Positions 45,097 to 54,693 of a stretch of DNA of 64,000 nucleotides are shown here, piece after piece. A program made the position numbers and the translations under genes. The notes beneath the pieces are model-generated. The model made no database searches. It was not told the origin of the DNA and saw only the letters and a program-made list of their open reading frames with translations. Each line of letters opens with the position of its first letter. Within the stretch, counting starts at the first letter, position 1. The stretch is from Silvimonas terrae (GTDB taxonomy: Bacteria > Pseudomonadota > Gammaproteobacteria > Burkholderiales > Chitinibacteraceae): NCBI RefSeq assembly GCF_014202765.1, contig NZ_JACHHN010000005.1, positions 62,001 through 126,000 of the forward strand, in the 5' to 3' direction.

Positions 45097-45941
45097 TGCG
45101 TTTTGCTGTGTTGCTAGCGCTATTGCCCGCGATGGCGCTGGCCGCAGTTCAGGCTAAAGATGACAACGGCACGCTGGTGGAACTACCTCAACCTGCGCAA
45201 AGGGTGATTACCCTTGCGCCTCATGCCACGGAACTGGTGGCAGCGCTCAAGCCCGAGGCCATCGTCGCTGTAGATACGGCTAGCGATTACCCCGAAAGTG
45301 TGAAAAAACTGCCGAAAGTAGCCACTTTTCAGAGCCTGAATATCGAGGCCATCCTGGCGGCGCGGCCTGATCTGGTTGTGGTGTGGGAAAGCCAGGCGGT
45401 GAGCCAGTCGATCAGCCAATTGCAACGCCAGCATATTCCGGTATTTGTCAGTCGCCCGCAGACGCCGCAAGATGTCGCCTCCAGTTTGCGCAGACTGGGC
45501 GCTTTGCTGGGGCAAGATGCCAGGGCAGATGAACTGGCCAGTGCCCAGGAAGCACGCTACCGACAGTTGCTGGCGCAGTATCAACATGCCCGACCGGTAC
45601 GGGTCTATTTGCAAGTCAGCGAAAATCCGCCGCTCAGTTTGTCGCGGCGCAGTTTTCTGGGGCAGATGCTGGCTGATTGCGGGGCGACCAGCCCTTATGC
45701 CAATGCCCGCGCGGAAGCACCGCAAGTCAGTACGGAGGCCGTGCTGGCGTTTGCGCCTGAACTGATGCTGACCACGGGTGAGCGCAAGACGCTGGATATG
45801 TGGAAGGCCTGGCCGCAAATACCCGCAATCAAGGCCAATCGGCTGGTTTCCTTGCGTTCGGACCAATATGTCAGGCCCGGCCCGCGTATGATTGAGGGAA
45901 TGCAGAAAGTGTGCGAACAGATTGATGCGGTCCGCCACTGA
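45096..45941 (+). CDS. btuF: BtuF-like periplasmic cobalamin-binding protein
   Basis: 281 residues. A short signal peptide (MRFAVLLALLPAMALAA) leads into the PBP2-type fold of BtuF/FecB proteins: QRVITLAPHATELVAAL, AVDTASDYPESVKKLPKV, LNIEAILAARPDLVVVWES and PEL near TGERKTLDMWKAW. These usually deliver corrinoid to BtuCD, but no permease or ATPase gene is nearby, so the ligand is uncertain. Translationally coupled to rbgA. Confidence 0.8.
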   Translation: MRFAVLLALLPAMALAAVQAKDDNGTLVELPQPAQRVITLAPHATELVAALKPEAIVAVDTASDYPESVKKLPKVATFQSLNIEAILAARPDLVVVWESQAVSQSISQLQRQHIPVFVSRPQTPQDVASSLRRLGALLGQDARADELASAQEARYRQLLAQYQHARPVRVYLQVSENPPLSLSRRSFLGQMLADCGATSPYANARAEAPQVSTEAVLAFAPELMLTTGERKTLDMWKAWPQIPAIKANRLVSLRSDQYVRPGPRMIEGMQKVCEQIDAVRH

Positions 45942-46090
45942 GAGACGGGCGTGTTACGATTTATGCCAAAGCAATCGTTACGTAGATGTGCACAGTTGCA
46001 CACCCGCGTTCGCCAGGCACGCAATCCGGGCAGCAACCAGGCCCGACTTATCATAAAATCCGGTAGAACTAAAAACCGCGTTGGGTCGAC

Positions 46091-46291
46091 ATGGACGCCG
46101 AACTCGCCACTCTTGAAGAAAAAATTCACTCGCTGGTGCGCATCGTGACTGCGTTGCGCAGCGAAAATCACGCGCTGCGCCAGGAAATCCTGGCTTCTGG
46201 CCGTGAAAACCAGCAACTTGTCAGCAAGCTTGATGAGACCAAAACCCGCGTCGCCGCGTTGATCGAGCGTTTGCCTGAGGAAGAGGAATGA
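46091..46291 (+). CDS. Small coiled-coil protein (TIGR02449-like)
   Basis: 66 residues, almost wholly coiled coil (LATLEEKIHSLVRIVTALRSENHALRQEI ... ENQQLVSKLDETKTRVAALIERLPEEEE). It recalls ZapB-like division proteins and the TIGR02449 family that precedes zapA in many proteobacteria. Its stop overlaps the zapA start (ATGA), so the two are coupled. A role at the division septum is an inference. Confidence 0.78.
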   Translation: MDAELATLEEKIHSLVRIVTALRSENHALRQEILASGRENQQLVSKLDETKTRVAALIERLPEEEE

Positions 46292-46593
46292 GCCAGATCA
46301 AGCAGCTCGATGTATCGATCATGGGCCGGGATTTTCGTATTGCCTGCCCCGATGACGAGGAAGAAACCCTCTTGCAGGCTGTTGACGTCCTCAATGGCAA
46401 AATGAACGAGATCCGCGAGGGTGGCAAAGTCATTGGCCTGGAGAAGATCGCCATCATGGCGGCGCTCAACATTGCGCACGAATATCTGCATGTCAAAGCA
46501 GGCGGTTTTGACATTGGCGCATATCGGCGTAGAATTACGGACATGAACGCAACGGTGGATGCGGTGCTCAAGGGACAGTCAGAGCTGTTCTAG
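46288..46593 (+). CDS. zapA: Cell division protein ZapA
   Basis: 101 residues. The N-terminal globular part (LDVSIMGRDFRIACPDDEEETLLQAVDVLNGKM) and C-terminal helix (LEKIAIMAALNIAHEYLHVK) match ZapA, which bundles FtsZ filaments. The gene order zapA, 6S RNA, ygfA is widely conserved in gamma- and betaproteobacteria. Confidence 0.93.
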   Translation: MSQIKQLDVSIMGRDFRIACPDDEEETLLQAVDVLNGKMNEIREGGKVIGLEKIAIMAALNIAHEYLHVKAGGFDIGAYRRRITDMNATVDAVLKGQSELF

Positions 46594-46628
46594 CTAACCG
46601 GGCACATGCCGCGCCACCTGCGACGATT

Positions 46629-46808
46629 GCTTTCCTGCGGTGTTCGACTACGGTTCTAATTTCCTTGAACCTAGCTTAACCTTCGGTCGCCAGCCACGAA
46701 GCGCCTGTTGTGAGCATTCCTTCGTTGAATGCACCTGATGGCGCACGGCCGGTGGCCCCTTGAACCTCCGGGTTCAGGATATGAACCGACCGGCACTCGC
46801 GGGAAGCC
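46629..46808 (+). ncRNA. ssrS: 6S RNA
   Basis: The 246-bp gap between zapA and ygfA holds a sequence with long imperfect self-complementarity. The ends pair (TTCCTGCG near 46632 with CGCGGGAA near 46797). The 3' half shows CCCCTTGAACCTCCGGGTTCAGG, matching the ACCTTGAACC...GGTTCAAGG segment of E. coli 6S. 6S RNA mimics an open promoter and sequesters sigma70 holoenzyme in stationary phase. Ends are approximate. Confidence 0.85.
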
Positions 46809-46839
46809 CCTTTCTTTGCCCAGCGCACCTTTCCAGATC

Positions 46840-47433
46840 ATGGATCAAGAAAAAACCGCGCTGCGGCAAACCTTGCGCCAGCGCCGTTCCGCGCTGGCGT
46901 TGTCATTTCGGCGCGAAGCCAGCCTGTCCATCATGCAGCGGGCCACGACCGCCAGATTGTTGCGCCGTGGTCAACGCGTCGCCGTCTATGTCTCCATGGC
47001 GAGTGAAATCTCAACCTGGCCGCTGATTCTCAAAGCGCTGCAAGCCGGTTGCCAGGTGTTTTTGCCAGTCGTACCACGCCATGGCCGGCAAATGCACTTT
47101 GTCCGCTATGACCACACCAGTCGCTGGCAACGCGATCATTATGGTATTCCCTACCCCGTGCATGAACAGACTTGCCGACCGCAAGATCTGGATGTAGCCT
47201 TCGTCCCCCTTTTAGGGTTCGACGCACAACTGGCGCGTCTGGGACAGGGCGGCGGTTATTACGACACCACCTTCAGGTTTCGTCGTCTGCGGCAAAAATG
47301 GCGGAAACCGCGGCTTGTCGGGCTTGCCTACGACTGCCAGCAGGTGGACCGTTTGCCAGTCGCCACATGGGATTTGCGGCTTGATGAGATCATCACCGAA
47401 GCACGTCTTGTACGCCCCCAGATAGCCGGCTGA
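46840..47433 (+). CDS. ygfA: 5-formyltetrahydrofolate cyclo-ligase
   Basis: 197 residues. KTALRQTLRQRRSAL at the N-terminus, VAVYVSMASEISTWPLI, and the signature VPLLGFDAQLARLGQGGGYYDTTF place it in the 5-FTHF cyclo-ligase family. It converts 5-formyl-THF to 5,10-methenyl-THF. The longer frame from 46729 overlaps the 6S RNA and is not used. Confidence 0.93.
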   Translation: MDQEKTALRQTLRQRRSALALSFRREASLSIMQRATTARLLRRGQRVAVYVSMASEISTWPLILKALQAGCQVFLPVVPRHGRQMHFVRYDHTSRWQRDHYGIPYPVHEQTCRPQDLDVAFVPLLGFDAQLARLGQGGGYYDTTFRFRRLRQKWRKPRLVGLAYDCQQVDRLPVATWDLRLDEIITEARLVRPQIAG

Positions 47434-47446
47434 TCAACTGTTTGCG

Positions 47447-47499
47447 TTGTCATGCGGGCCAAATCATGACGTTGTCGTGAATTCTTCACATCATGACAA
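47447..47499. promoter_or_regulatory. Candidate operator repeats upstream of the PTS operon
   Basis: An inverted pair TTGTCATG (47447-47454) and CATGACAA (47492-47499) flanks TCATGAC (47464) and the near-palindrome GTGAA-TTC-TTCAC (47477-47489). This sits about 160 bp before the EIIA-HPr-EI start, where a GlcNAc-responsive repressor could act. No regulator gene is in this cluster. Confidence 0.35.
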
Positions 47500-47655
47500 T
47501 GGGAAAAATTTCACTGATACGGCGCGCGCGAAGCTCTACACTACGATCAGTGTCGAACTCCGGAACAGGAAAACCTGCCGGCCTGGCTTATGCCATGCCG
47601 GCTTTGCTGTACCCGGAATATCGAAAAAAGTCAGAAAAAACCAGAGGTTGCCAAG

Positions 47656-50190
47656 ATGTCGAATAAAACCGTGGAATTGATCGCCCCCCTGTCTGGGCTG
47701 TTTGTGCCGATTGAAGCTGTTCCCGATCCGGTGTTCTCGCAGAAAATGGTGGGAGACGGCGTCTCGATTGACCCGACTTCCAACGTGTTGCAGGCACCCG
47801 CCGCGGGCAAGATCACCCAGCTTGCTTCGACATTTCACGCGCTCACATTGACCACGATCGACGGTTTGCAGATCTTGCTGCATATCGGCCTTGATACGGT
47901 CATGCTCAAAGGCGAAGGTTTCCGCCCGCTGGTCAAGGAAGGCGATACCGTCACCGTTGGCCAGCCGCTGATTGAATTCAACGAGTCGGTCATTGCGGCA
48001 CATGGCAAGAGCTCCATGACCGAGATCGTGATCGCCAATGGCGATATGGTGGCCAGTTTGCAACCGGCTCGTGGCTTTGCGCATGCTGGCAAGACTGTCG
48101 CCCTGACCGTGACACTGGTGGGCGATTTCGCTGCCGCTGAAACAACTGCAGCGCCCGCCGGCAATATTTCTGACGCCATTCGTGTTCCAAACCCGACCGG
48201 CCTGCATGCGCGCCCGGCCGCAGTGGTTGCCAACACCGCCAAAACCTTCAAGTCCGACATCAAACTGGTCCGCGGTGGCGAAGAAGCCAATGCCAAATCC
48301 GTGGTCAGCATCATGGGTCTGGAAGTCCAGAACAACGACGAAATCCAGATCAAGGCCACCGGTGTTGATGCCGCGGAAGCCATCAAGGCGCTGGTGGAGT
48401 TGATCCGCTCCGGTTCTGGCGAAGATTGCGGCGCTGCCGCCTCGCCGACCGCCGCACCCAAGCCGGTTGCCGTTCCGCGCCCTGCCCCCAAGGCTCATTC
48501 GGAAGACCCGAATGTATTGCTGGGTGTCTCTGCCTCGCCAGGTCTGGCGGTCGGGCAGATTTTCCAGGTGCGCCAGGAAGTGATCGAGGTTCGTGAAGCC
48601 GGTGATAATCCGCAACTGGAGCGTCGCCGCCTTGAAGACGCGCTTAAAGAAGCTCGTCAGCAACTGGAAGGTCTCAAGGCCGAGATCAGCGACGCATCCA
48701 AGGCAGAAATTTTCTCTGCTCACCAGGAATTGCTGGCCGATCCGGAATTGCTGGATCTGGCGTTGTCCGCCGTCTCTGCCGGCAAAAGCGCGCCGTTTGC
48801 CTGGAAACAGGCCTTTACGACATACGCTGACAAACTGGCCAGGCTCAAGAATGAACTGCTGGCTGGGCGTGCCAACGACATCCGGGATATTGGCCGCCGC
48901 GTGTTGCGCCTGTTGACCGGCGTGAAAGAAGCCGCGCTGGAAGTACCCGATAACGCCATTCTGATTGCGGAAGAGCTGACCCCGTCTGATACCGCCAGTC
49001 TTGATCGCAACAAGGTACTGGGTTTTGCCACCACCGGTGGTGGCGCTACCAGCCACGTGGCTATTCTGGCCCGTTCGCTCAATATTCCGGCCATCTGTGG
49101 CATCGAAGAAGCGGTGCTGGAGCTGGCGAATGGTACCAATGTGATTCTGGACGGCACCAAGGGTAGCCTGCGCAAGAATCCGTCCGAGGCGGAAATTCAG
49201 GATATTCGCGCTCGTCAGGCCACTCTGGCTAAAAAACGCGATGAAGAACTCGCCGCAGCGGGCCAGGCCGCAATCACGACGGATGGCGTCCATATCGAGG
49301 TGGTGGCCAATATCGGTGGGCTGGAAGACGCCCAGCAATCGGTCACTCTGGGCGGGGAAGGCGTCGGTCTGCTGCGTTCCGAGTTCCTTTATCTGGAGCG
49401 CACCGATGCGCCAACCGAAGAAGAACAGACCAAAATCTATGGTGATATCGCCAAGGCACTCGGCACCGAGCGCACTTTGGTGATTCGTACGCTGGATGTC
49501 GGTGGTGACAAACCGCTGCCGTATCTGCCCATGCCGGCTGAAGAAAACCCGTTCCTTGGTGTGCGCGGTATTCGTCTGTGCCTGGCCGCACCTGAAATCC
49601 TGCGTACCCAGGTGCGCGGCATTCTGCGCGCTGCGCCGTACAGCAAGCTGCACATCATGTTCCCGATGATCGCCTCGCTGGAAGAAGTCCGTGAAGCGAA
49701 GAAGATCGTGGCCGAAGAAAGAGCCGCGTTGGGCGTCACCGCTGATGTGAAGGTCGGCATCATGGTGGAAGTACCCTCCACGGCCGTCATGTCTGAAATC
49801 TTCGCTCGCGAGGTGGATTTCTTCTCGATCGGTACCAACGATCTGACTCAGTACACCCTGGCGATGGATCGCGGCCACCCGAAGCTGGCTAAACAGGCTG
49901 ATGCATTACACCCTGGCGTGTTGCGCCTGATTGCCATGACGGTCAAGGGTGCCCATGCGCATGGCAAATGGGTGGGTGTGTGCGGCGGGATTGCCTCTGA
50001 TCCGCTGGCTGTCCCGGTGCTGCTGGGTATTGGCGTGGATGAGCTTTCGGTCAGTGTACCGGCCATCCCGGCCATCAAAGCCATGGTGCGCAAACTGAAC
50101 AAAGCCGAATGCCAGAAGCTGGCGACTGAAGTATTGCAGATGGGCACCGTGGCCGAAGTGCGCGCGCGCCTGTCTGGCCTTGTCGATTGA
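47656..50190 (+). CDS. PTS EIIA(Glc-type)-HPr-enzyme I fusion
   Basis: 844 residues in three modules. EIIA of the glucose type (about 1-160; H76 in LLHIGLDTV with H61), HPr (about 172-255; H184 in TGLHARPAAV), and enzyme I (about 285-844; phospho-His467 in TTGGGATSHVAILAR, PEP-binding domain with GANDL-like SIGTNDLTQYT and VCGGIASDP). It carries phosphate from PEP through all soluble steps to the following EIICB. A Pro/Ala linker (260-280) joins HPr to EI. Separated from nagE by 290 bp. Confidence 0.93.
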   Translation: MSNKTVELIAPLSGLFVPIEAVPDPVFSQKMVGDGVSIDPTSNVLQAPAAGKITQLASTFHALTLTTIDGLQILLHIGLDTVMLKGEGFRPLVKEGDTVTVGQPLIEFNESVIAAHGKSSMTEIVIANGDMVASLQPARGFAHAGKTVALTVTLVGDFAAAETTAAPAGNISDAIRVPNPTGLHARPAAVVANTAKTFKSDIKLVRGGEEANAKSVVSIMGLEVQNNDEIQIKATGVDAAEAIKALVELIRSGSGEDCGAAASPTAAPKPVAVPRPAPKAHSEDPNVLLGVSASPGLAVGQIFQVRQEVIEVREAGDNPQLERRRLEDALKEARQQLEGLKAEISDASKAEIFSAHQELLADPELLDLALSAVSAGKSAPFAWKQAFTTYADKLARLKNELLAGRANDIRDIGRRVLRLLTGVKEAALEVPDNAILIAEELTPSDTASLDRNKVLGFATTGGGATSHVAILARSLNIPAICGIEEAVLELANGTNVILDGTKGSLRKNPSEAEIQDIRARQATLAKKRDEELAAAGQAAITTDGVHIEVVANIGGLEDAQQSVTLGGEGVGLLRSEFLYLERTDAPTEEEQTKIYGDIAKALGTERTLVIRTLDVGGDKPLPYLPMPAEENPFLGVRGIRLCLAAPEILRTQVRGILRAAPYSKLHIMFPMIASLEEVREAKKIVAEERAALGVTADVKVGIMVEVPSTAVMSEIFAREVDFFSIGTNDLTQYTLAMDRGHPKLAKQADALHPGVLRLIAMTVKGAHAHGKWVGVCGGIASDPLAVPVLLGIGVDELSVSVPAIPAIKAMVRKLNKAECQKLATEVLQMGTVAEVRARLSGLVD

Positions 50191-50480
50191 TGTACGGGTG
50201 GGCCTGCCTTTGGGTGGGCCCGTTATTGGTGGAGTAGTTGATAAAAAGACATGCCGGAAAACAGGGAAACGACCAGTCCAGCGGTTGTTTTTCGGCGTGA
50301 ATAAGTCACAAAGCAGTCCCCTTACCCTGTTGATAGGGGGGACGCCGTATTTGGTACAGCCTGCCATAAAGAGCAGAATCGCCCCGCTGGAAAATAAAGC
50401 ATTTTCATAAACAGTGACGAGTGCCGTCTGCACCCTGCCGGGTGTGGCGCGGGTGTCGTCCTAGGGCAAGGAAAGTCATC

Positions 50481-52010
50481 ATGTTCAAACAGGCGTTCGC
50501 CGTTCTGCAAAAGATCGGCAAGGCATTGATGTTACCGGTGGCCGTGTTGCCGGTGGCAGGTTTGCTGCTGGGCATTGGCAGCTCCAATTTTTCGTTTATT
50601 CCAGATGTAGTCAACCATGTGATGGCCCAGGGCGGCGGCGCGATTTTTGGCAACCTGCCCATCATCTTCGCAGTCGGTGTAGCGCTGGGTCTGGCAGAGA
50701 ATGACGGTGTTGCCGCCATTGCAGCCGTGGTGGGGTTTGTGGTGATGGTGGCCACAATGGGCGTGATGGCACAGTTCTTCGGCATTGAGCCGGCAACCGT
50801 GCTGGGCATGAAGTCGATGGAAACCGGCGTGTTCGGCGGGATTATCATCGGTGCCGTCGCCGCGACCCTGTTCAACAAGTACTACCGCATCCAGTTGCCG
50901 CAATACCTGGGCTTCTTTGCCGGTAAGCGCTTTGTGCCGATCGTGACCGGTGTTGCCGCCATTTTTGTGGGCGTGATCCTGTCCATCATCTGGCCGCCGA
51001 TCCAGCACGGTATTGACGTGTTCTCGCACTGGGCTGCTGCCAGTGATCCGCGCACCGCGGCCACGGTGTACGGTTTTGTTGAGCGTCTGCTGATTCCGTT
51101 TGGTTTGCATCACATCTGGAACGTGCCGTTCTTCTTCGAAATCGGTAACTTCACTAACTCTGCAGGTCAGGTTGTCCACGGTGATATCAACCGCTTCTTC
51201 GCGGGTGACACCACTGCCGGTATCCTGTCGGGCGCCTTCCTGTTCAAGATGTTCGGTCTGCCGGCCGCCGCTTTTGCCATCTGGCACACTGCCAAGCCGG
51301 AAAAGCGCGCCATGGTGGGCGGTATCATGATCTCCGCCGCGTTGACCTCGTTCCTGACCGGTATTACCGAGCCGATCGAGTTCTCGTTCCTGTTCGTGGC
51401 GCCGGTGCTGTACGGTATTCACGCGGTACTGGCTGCATCCACCCAGTTTGTGGCGAACACCCTGGGTATGCACATGGGCTTCACCTTCTCGCAAGGTGGT
51501 ATCGACTTCTTGCTGTTCAACGTGTTTGCCAATAACCCGGCTGCGCAACATTGGGCCTACGTGCTGATCCTCGGCCCGATCTATGCTGCGATCTACTACG
51601 TCGTGTTCCGTTTCGCCATTGTTAAACTGAACCTGAAAACCCCAGGTCGTGAAGATGATGAACCGGTTGCCGCTGTCGCGACTCCGGTTGCTGGTGGCGC
51701 TGCAGTGGGCGTTGCCGCAACGGCAGATTCGGTCAGTGCCAGGCTGATTGCGGCTGAACCGCGTTTTGCCTTTGCTTCCAAGCTGGTGACCGCGTTTGGT
51801 GGCCCGGAAAACATCAAGGGTCTGGATGCGTGTATCACGCGTCTGCGTATTGCCGTGGATGATCCGGCCAAGGTGGATCAGGCCAGCCTGAAGGGTCTGG
51901 GTGCTGCAGGCGTGATGATGGTTGGTAATGGTGTTCAAGCGGTATTCGGCACCAAATCCGACAACTTCAAGACAGACATGGATGAATACCTGAAGAAGGG
52001 CGGCCGCTGA
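50481..52010 (+). CDS. nagE: PTS N-acetylglucosamine-type EIICB transporter
   Basis: 509 residues. An N-terminal EIIC membrane domain ([68 protein letters not shown]) is followed by a linker and a C-terminal EIIB with phospho-Cys451 in [13 protein letters not shown]. It lacks its own EIIA, which the upstream fusion supplies. GlcNAc is favoured over glucose by the NagE-like GLHHIWN and the paired fusion protein, but this is not certain. AAGGAAAG precedes the start. Confidence 0.9.
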   Translation: MFKQAFAVLQKIGKALMLPVAVLPVAGLLLGIGSSNFSFIPDVVNHVMAQGGGAIFGNLPIIFAVGVALGLAENDGVAAIAAVVGFVVMVATMGVMAQFFGIEPATVLGMKSMETGVFGGIIIGAVAATLFNKYYRIQLPQYLGFFAGKRFVPIVTGVAAIFVGVILSIIWPPIQHGIDVFSHWAAASDPRTAATVYGFVERLLIPFGLHHIWNVPFFFEIGNFTNSAGQVVHGDINRFFAGDTTAGILSGAFLFKMFGLPAAAFAIWHTAKPEKRAMVGGIMISAALTSFLTGITEPIEFSFLFVAPVLYGIHAVLAASTQFVANTLGMHMGFTFSQGGIDFLLFNVFANNPAAQHWAYVLILGPIYAAIYYVVFRFAIVKLNLKTPGREDDEPVAAVATPVAGGAAVGVAATADSVSARLIAAEPRFAFASKLVTAFGGPENIKGLDACITRLRIAVDDPAKVDQASLKGLGAAGVMMVGNGVQAVFGTKSDNFKTDMDEYLKKGGR

Positions 52011-52072
52011 TTCTTGCCGGCAGCAACAAATCGGGTAAAGTGCTTTAGTCGCACTTGATCCAGACAAACCGG

Positions 52073-52106
52073 AACGGGCGTGTACATCACGCCCGTTTTT
52101 ATTTTT
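52073..52106 (+). terminator. Rho-independent terminator after nagE
   Basis: ACGGGCGTG-TACAT-CACGCCCGT followed by TTTTATTTTT. It lies just before the PspC-domain gene. Confidence 0.92.
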
Positions 52107-52117
52107 GTGGAGACCTG

Positions 52118-52312
52118 ATGGAAGAGAAACGCATGCGGCGCAGCCGCCATAACAAATGGGTTGCCGGTGTCATTGGCGGGATGGGGGATTACCTGAGCAT
52201 CAGCGCAGACAAGCTGCGGATTGTGTTCATTCTGCTGTCGATCTGCGTGGCCGGTTTTCCGGGACTGATCCTGTATCTGATCTTGTGGTTCCTGATGCCG
52301 ACCGAAGAGTAA
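52118..52312 (+). CDS. PspC-domain small membrane protein
   Basis: 64 residues. A basic start (MEEKRMRRSRHNK) leads into the PspC motif WVAGVIGGMGDYLSISADKLRIVFILLSI and a second hydrophobic stretch (FPGLILYLILWFLMP). Single-PspC proteins of this size are common and poorly characterised. They are related to the phage-shock membrane sensor. GTGGAGACC precedes the ATG. Confidence 0.88.
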   Translation: MEEKRMRRSRHNKWVAGVIGGMGDYLSISADKLRIVFILLSICVAGFPGLILYLILWFLMPTEE

Positions 52313-52387
52313 GCCGTTTTTGCAGTTTGCCCTTGCACAAGAGCCATGGCGTCGCCAACTCCCAGACAGTTACCCAAGGAGCCGGCG

Positions 52388-53053
52388 ATGTCTCAACCTC
52401 ATTTGCATCTTGTCAGTTTTGACCTGTGCCCGTTTGTGCAACGGGCCATCATCACGCTGCTGGAAAAAGGCGTGCCGTTCGAGCGCACGTACATTGATCT
52501 GGCCAACAAACCAGACTGGTTCCTGAAACTCTCTCCCACCGGCAAAGTGCCGATCCTGCAAGTCGATGACCACGTATTGTTCGAATCAGCGGTCATTGCA
52601 GAATACCTGGATGAAGTCTACGCGCCGCAGCTACACCCGGCCGATCCACTGACCCGTGCGCAACATCGGGCCTGGATTGAATACGCGTCAGGCATGCTGG
52701 GGGCGCTGTGGCAGTTTTATACTGCGGTCGACATCGAGGCGCTGGACAAGGCGCGTGCCGATATCGAGAACCGGCTGGCCTGGCTGGAGCCCGCGGTCAG
52801 CGCGTCCGGACCGTATTTTGCCGGTGAGCAGTTTTCGCTAGTCGATGCCGCTTTTGGACCGGTATTCCGGTATTTCCCGGTGCTGGAAGCCATGGCGGAA
52901 CAGGGCTGGTTTGCCGCAACGCCGCGGATTGCCGCCTGGAGCAACGCCTTGCTGACTCATCCCTCCGTGATTAACGCCGTCAAGCCAGGCTATGCGGAAA
53001 ACCTGCGTGGCTTTATCCGCAGCAAAGGTGGGGTGCTGGCCGCACGCGCCTGA
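52388..53053 (+). CDS. Glutathione S-transferase family protein
   Basis: 221 residues. A thioredoxin-like N-terminal domain (HLVSFDLCPFVQRAIITLLEKGVPFE, with a Cys-Pro-Phe active site of omega/beta-like GSTs; then SPTGKVPILQVDD, LFESAVIAEYLDE) precedes a helical C-terminal domain (ISLVDAAFGPVFR-type N-capping region). The start follows AAGGAGCC. The substrate is unknown. Confidence 0.88.
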   Translation: MSQPHLHLVSFDLCPFVQRAIITLLEKGVPFERTYIDLANKPDWFLKLSPTGKVPILQVDDHVLFESAVIAEYLDEVYAPQLHPADPLTRAQHRAWIEYASGMLGALWQFYTAVDIEALDKARADIENRLAWLEPAVSASGPYFAGEQFSLVDAAFGPVFRYFPVLEAMAEQGWFAATPRIAAWSNALLTHPSVINAVKPGYAENLRGFIRSKGGVLAARA

Positions 53054-53122
53054 TTCATGCTGATGCGCGCACCGGCGGGTTGCGGTAAGGTAGCGCACCC
53101 GCCACCACCCACCTGCGCACCC

Positions 53123-54385
53123 ATGAGTACCCCGGACTGGAAACAACTGCTGTTCACTCGCCGCATGGCCATCTGCCTGGTTTCCGGCTTCAGCTCGGGG
53201 TTACCACTTTACATCCTGATCAACCTGGTACCGGCGTGGCTCAAGAGCGAGCATGTTGATCTCAAAACCATCGGTTTTTTTGCGCTGATCCAGTTTCCGT
53301 ACACCTGGAAATTTGTCTGGTCGCCGCTGATGGATCGCTTCTCCCTGCCGCATCTGGGCCGGCGCCGTGGCTGGATGTTGCTGACCCAATGTGTGCTGCT
53401 GGCCATCATTGCCGGCACCGGCCTGTTCAGCCCGACGCTGGATATCTGGACCATCGTCACCTTTGCCGGATTGCTGGCCTTCTTTAGTGCCAGTCAGGAC
53501 ATCGTGCTGGATGCCTATCGCCGGGAAATCCTGAGCGAAGTGGAGTTGGGCCTGGGGAACTCGGTCTTTGTGAATGCCTACCGCATTGCCGGTCTGGTGC
53601 CGGGGGCGTTGTCGTTGATTCTGGCGGATCACCTGGCGTGGTCGCAGGTGTTCTTGTGTACGGCACTGTTCATGCTGCCCGGGGTGATCCTCACCTTGCT
53701 GGTCAAAGAGCCGCACTTGAGTCGCCCGCCCGCGACCTTGCGTGAGGCCGTAGTCGAACCCTTTCACGAGTTCATGACCCGCCACGGCTGGCAAACCGCG
53801 TTGCTGATTCTGGGATTCATTTTTTTGTACAAGCTGGGCGACAGCATGGCCACCGCGCTGGCCACGCCGTTTTATCTGGACCTTGGATTCAGCAAAAGCC
53901 AGATTGGCTTGATCGCCAAAAATGCCGGTTTGTGGCCGAGTGTCATTGGTGCGCTGCTGGGGGGGATCTGGATGATCAAGCTGGGCATCAATCGGGCACT
54001 GTGGTTGTTCGGGCTGGTCCAACTAGGCTCGATTCTGGGTTTTGCGTGGCTGGCCGGCAGGGGGGCTGATCCGCTGGCGCTAGCTGCAGTCATCAGTTTT
54101 GAAGCGCTCGGCGTCGGCCTGGGCACTGCGGCCTTCACCGCCTTTATCGCCCGCACCACCCATCCGCGCTATACCGCCACCCAGTACGCCTTGTTTACCA
54201 GTCTGGCGGCGGTGCCGCGTACGGTTTTCAATTCCATGACTGGTGTATTGGTCAGCCATTTGGGCTGGCAGATGTTTTTCTGGGTCTGCGCGCTGCTAGC
54301 CATTCCGGGCATGCTGCTGTTGTTTAAAGTGGCACCGTGGAATGCCCAAGTGCCCCAGTCCACGCAGCCGGCAAAGCCGGCATGA
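53123..54385 (+). CDS. ampG: AmpG-type muropeptide MFS transporter
   Basis: 420 residues, about 12 transmembrane helices. The N-terminal motifs LVSGFSSGLPLYILINLVPAWLK, FFALIQFPYTWKFVWSPLMDR and LGRRRGWML are typical of AmpG, which imports GlcNAc-anhydroMurNAc peptides for cell-wall recycling. It is shorter than E. coli AmpG, lacking the extra C-terminal helices. Starts after CGCACCC with weak ribosome binding; the upstream ATG at 53057 looks unrelated. Confidence 0.87.
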   Translation: MSTPDWKQLLFTRRMAICLVSGFSSGLPLYILINLVPAWLKSEHVDLKTIGFFALIQFPYTWKFVWSPLMDRFSLPHLGRRRGWMLLTQCVLLAIIAGTGLFSPTLDIWTIVTFAGLLAFFSASQDIVLDAYRREILSEVELGLGNSVFVNAYRIAGLVPGALSLILADHLAWSQVFLCTALFMLPGVILTLLVKEPHLSRPPATLREAVVEPFHEFMTRHGWQTALLILGFIFLYKLGDSMATALATPFYLDLGFSKSQIGLIAKNAGLWPSVIGALLGGIWMIKLGINRALWLFGLVQLGSILGFAWLAGRGADPLALAAVISFEALGVGLGTAAFTAFIARTTHPRYTATQYALFTSLAAVPRTVFNSMTGVLVSHLGWQMFFWVCALLAIPGMLLLFKVAPWNAQVPQSTQPAKPA

Positions 54386-54414
54386 AAAAAAGCCACCCGA
54401 CCGGGTGGCTTTTT
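54386..54414. terminator. Bidirectional terminator after ampG
   Basis: AAAAAGCCACCC-GACC-GGGTGGCTTTTT, between ampG (plus) and the small membrane protein gene (minus). Confidence 0.92.
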
Positions 54415-54432
54415 GTTTGACAGGCAGACCTG

Positions 54433-54693
54433 TCAGCTTTGCCGGCGCCACTGTGCCAGGCCATAAGCAATGCACAACAAGCCGATCAAGCCCTCGCCCA
54501 TGGCCCATAACTGCCAGGCATATCCGTCACCCATCCAGGCATTGGCCACGCGCAAAAAATAAGCGCACGCTCCGTTGCTGGTGTCGGTACAACTATGGCG
54601 ATTGAGCCAGTCCCACAGCGCCACGCCGACAAAACCCGCCCCCACCGCAAAGGCGGGGATTGCTTTGGCGCGTGGTGTCAGTTCATCACTCAT
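54433..54693 (-). CDS. Small hypothetical membrane protein
   Basis: 86 residues with two probable transmembrane segments (AIPAFAVGAGFVGVALWDWL and LWAMGEGLIGLLCIAYGLA) and two Cys between them (HSCTDTSNGACAYF) that could form a disulfide. No family is recognised. Its ATG overlaps the xth stop (ATGA), so it is expressed with xth. Confidence 0.6.
   Translation of the reverse strand: MSDELTPRAKAIPAFAVGAGFVGVALWDWLNRHSCTDTSNGACAYFLRVANAWMGDGYAWQLWAMGEGLIGLLCIAYGLAQWRRQS

Noticed and set aside
47536-49878. 780-codon minus-strand ORF opposite the EIIA-HPr-EI gene
   Set aside because: Antisense shadow of a GC-rich gene with clear PTS motifs on the plus strand; His/Arg/Gln-rich composition and no domain.
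50532-52067. 511-codon minus-strand ORF opposite nagE
   Set aside because: Low-complexity His/Gln-rich shadow of the nagE codon pattern.
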